Shown here piece by piece: positions 40,338-40,679 of a DNA stretch of 40,679 nt. Every line of letters starts with the position of its first letter. Position 1 is the first letter of the stretch. Both the position numbers and the translations under genes were made by a program. The notes under the pieces are model-generated. The model did no database searches and was not told the DNA's origin. It worked only from the letters and a program-made list of their open reading frames with translations. Origin of the DNA: Chromatiales bacterium (GTDB taxonomy: Bacteria; Pseudomonadota; Gammaproteobacteria; JAHELT01); assembly GCA_024644045.1 (NCBI GenBank), contig JAHELT010000287.1:1-40679 (forward strand), written 5' to 3'.

Positions 40338-40588
40338 CTGGATTCGGCCGCGGCGCCAGCCATCGCGGGCCGGGCGCGCCGGGTCCCGCTGCCGCCGGTG
40401 TCCACCATCGAGGCATCGGCGCTGGTGAACTCCGGATAGGCCTGCAGCCCGCACTCCGCGATATCCACACCCTCGGCTTCGTGCGGCTCGCTGATGCGGA
40501 TGCCGATGATTACCCGCAACGCCGCCCACACCGTGAGGCTGGTCGCGAACACCCACACGAAGATCTCCGTCGGCGCCTTCGCGCTCGC
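40334..40588 (-). pseudogene. C-terminal end of an ammonium transporter (Amt), interrupted
   Basis: From about 40564 leftward the frame reads IFVWVFATSLTVWAALRVIIGIRISEPHEAEGVDIAECGLQAYPEF, in which the last membrane helix and the RxSExxExxGxDxxExG-like tail of Amt/AmtB proteins are clear. Directly upstream (above about 40565) the frame loses similarity and meets a stop at 40589-40591, where a complete gene should continue for about 400 residues. Either the gene is truncated by rearrangement or the sequence is chimeric at its end. Confidence 0.7.
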
Positions 40589-40679
40589 CTACGGAATCGT
40601 CTTCGCCCTCGGCTGGATTCGAAACAGCGACGCGGCCCGGCTTCCCCTGCGGCCTCTGCTCGCCCACCTCGGAACCGGC
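40560..40679 (+). CDS. Partial membrane-protein frame running off the right edge
   Basis: About 40 codons, rightward, open to the window end: KISVGAFALAYGIVFALGW followed by a basic/Leu-rich part ending LLAHLGTG. The composition is that of a real membrane protein and recalls the C-terminal part of DUF418-type proteins, but it is too short for a safe call. It has no start codon of its own and begins exactly where the transporter fragment on the other strand stops making sense. Confidence 0.35.

Noticed and set aside
1-40679. CRISPR arrays, tRNA or rRNA genes, intact insertion sequences, defence systems
   Set aside because: I looked for regularly spaced repeats, tRNA cloverleaf ends, rRNA segments, transposase motifs and defence-gene signatures and saw none that I could support.

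Overview
The window looks like a gammaproteobacterial chromosome fragment. The order polA, engB, tetraheme-free di-heme cytochrome c4, dsbA (16.7-22.0 kb) is the one known from Pseudomonas-like gammaproteobacteria, and the proteins throughout are of proteobacterial type. The first 14.8 kb are visibly less GC-rich than the remainder, as is common for exchanged surface-polysaccharide islands. The right-hand end (about 40.56 kb onward) looks like a breakpoint or assembly chimera.

Region 1 (1-14.8 kb) is a surface polysaccharide cluster. An asparagine synthase-like amidotransferase (asnB type) reads rightward. A long, tightly packed leftward operon follows, listed from its 5' end: sugar-1-phosphate nucleotidyltransferase, DegT-type aminotransferase, an initiating sugar transferase with an unusual domain order, a P-loop kinase-like protein, a Wzx-like flippase, a GT4 glycosyltransferase, an O-antigen ligase/polymerase-like protein, a methyltransferase and a second GT4. 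A soluble WbpM/CapD-type 4,6-dehydratase lies upstream on the same strand. Together these would activate and modify a sugar, load it on undecaprenyl phosphate, extend, flip and polymerise or ligate the glycan.

Region 2 (14.9-22.0 kb) is housekeeping: an EamA transporter, a small outer-membrane barrel, polA (with a Cys in place of a catalytic Asp of the proofreading site), a structured polA-engB intergenic stretch, engB, cytochrome c4 and dsbA.

Region 3 (22.0-28.5 kb) is the metabolic centrepiece: a tungsten-type aldehyde:ferredoxin oxidoreductase operon resembling the AorABC(D) system of Aromatoleum. It has a four-cluster ferredoxin subunit, the tungstopterin catalytic subunit, an FAD/NAD subunit, a MoaD-like protein whose Gly-Gly is not terminal, an SRPBCC protein, an unrecognised small protein, moaA and a second unrecognised small protein. 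The leader contains a fold and sequence blocks that I judge to resemble the molybdenum/tungsten cofactor (Moco) riboswitch. moaB, moaD and moaE lie at 39-40.3 kb, so cofactor synthesis genes flank the system; moaC and the later insertion genes are not in the window.

Region 4 (28.5-38.9 kb) is an accessory stretch of envelope and protease-like genes: a membrane protein related to M48 peptidases but lacking the zinc motif and ending in degenerate repeats, a PagL-like lipid A deacylase, an M17 leucyl aminopeptidase, small unknown proteins, a DUF427 protein, a membrane-anchored C13 (legumain/caspase-fold) peptidase, a secreted tail-collar-like protein and a NERD-domain protein. The last 350 bases hold the C-terminal end of an ammonium transporter that stops being recognisable at about 40.565 kb.
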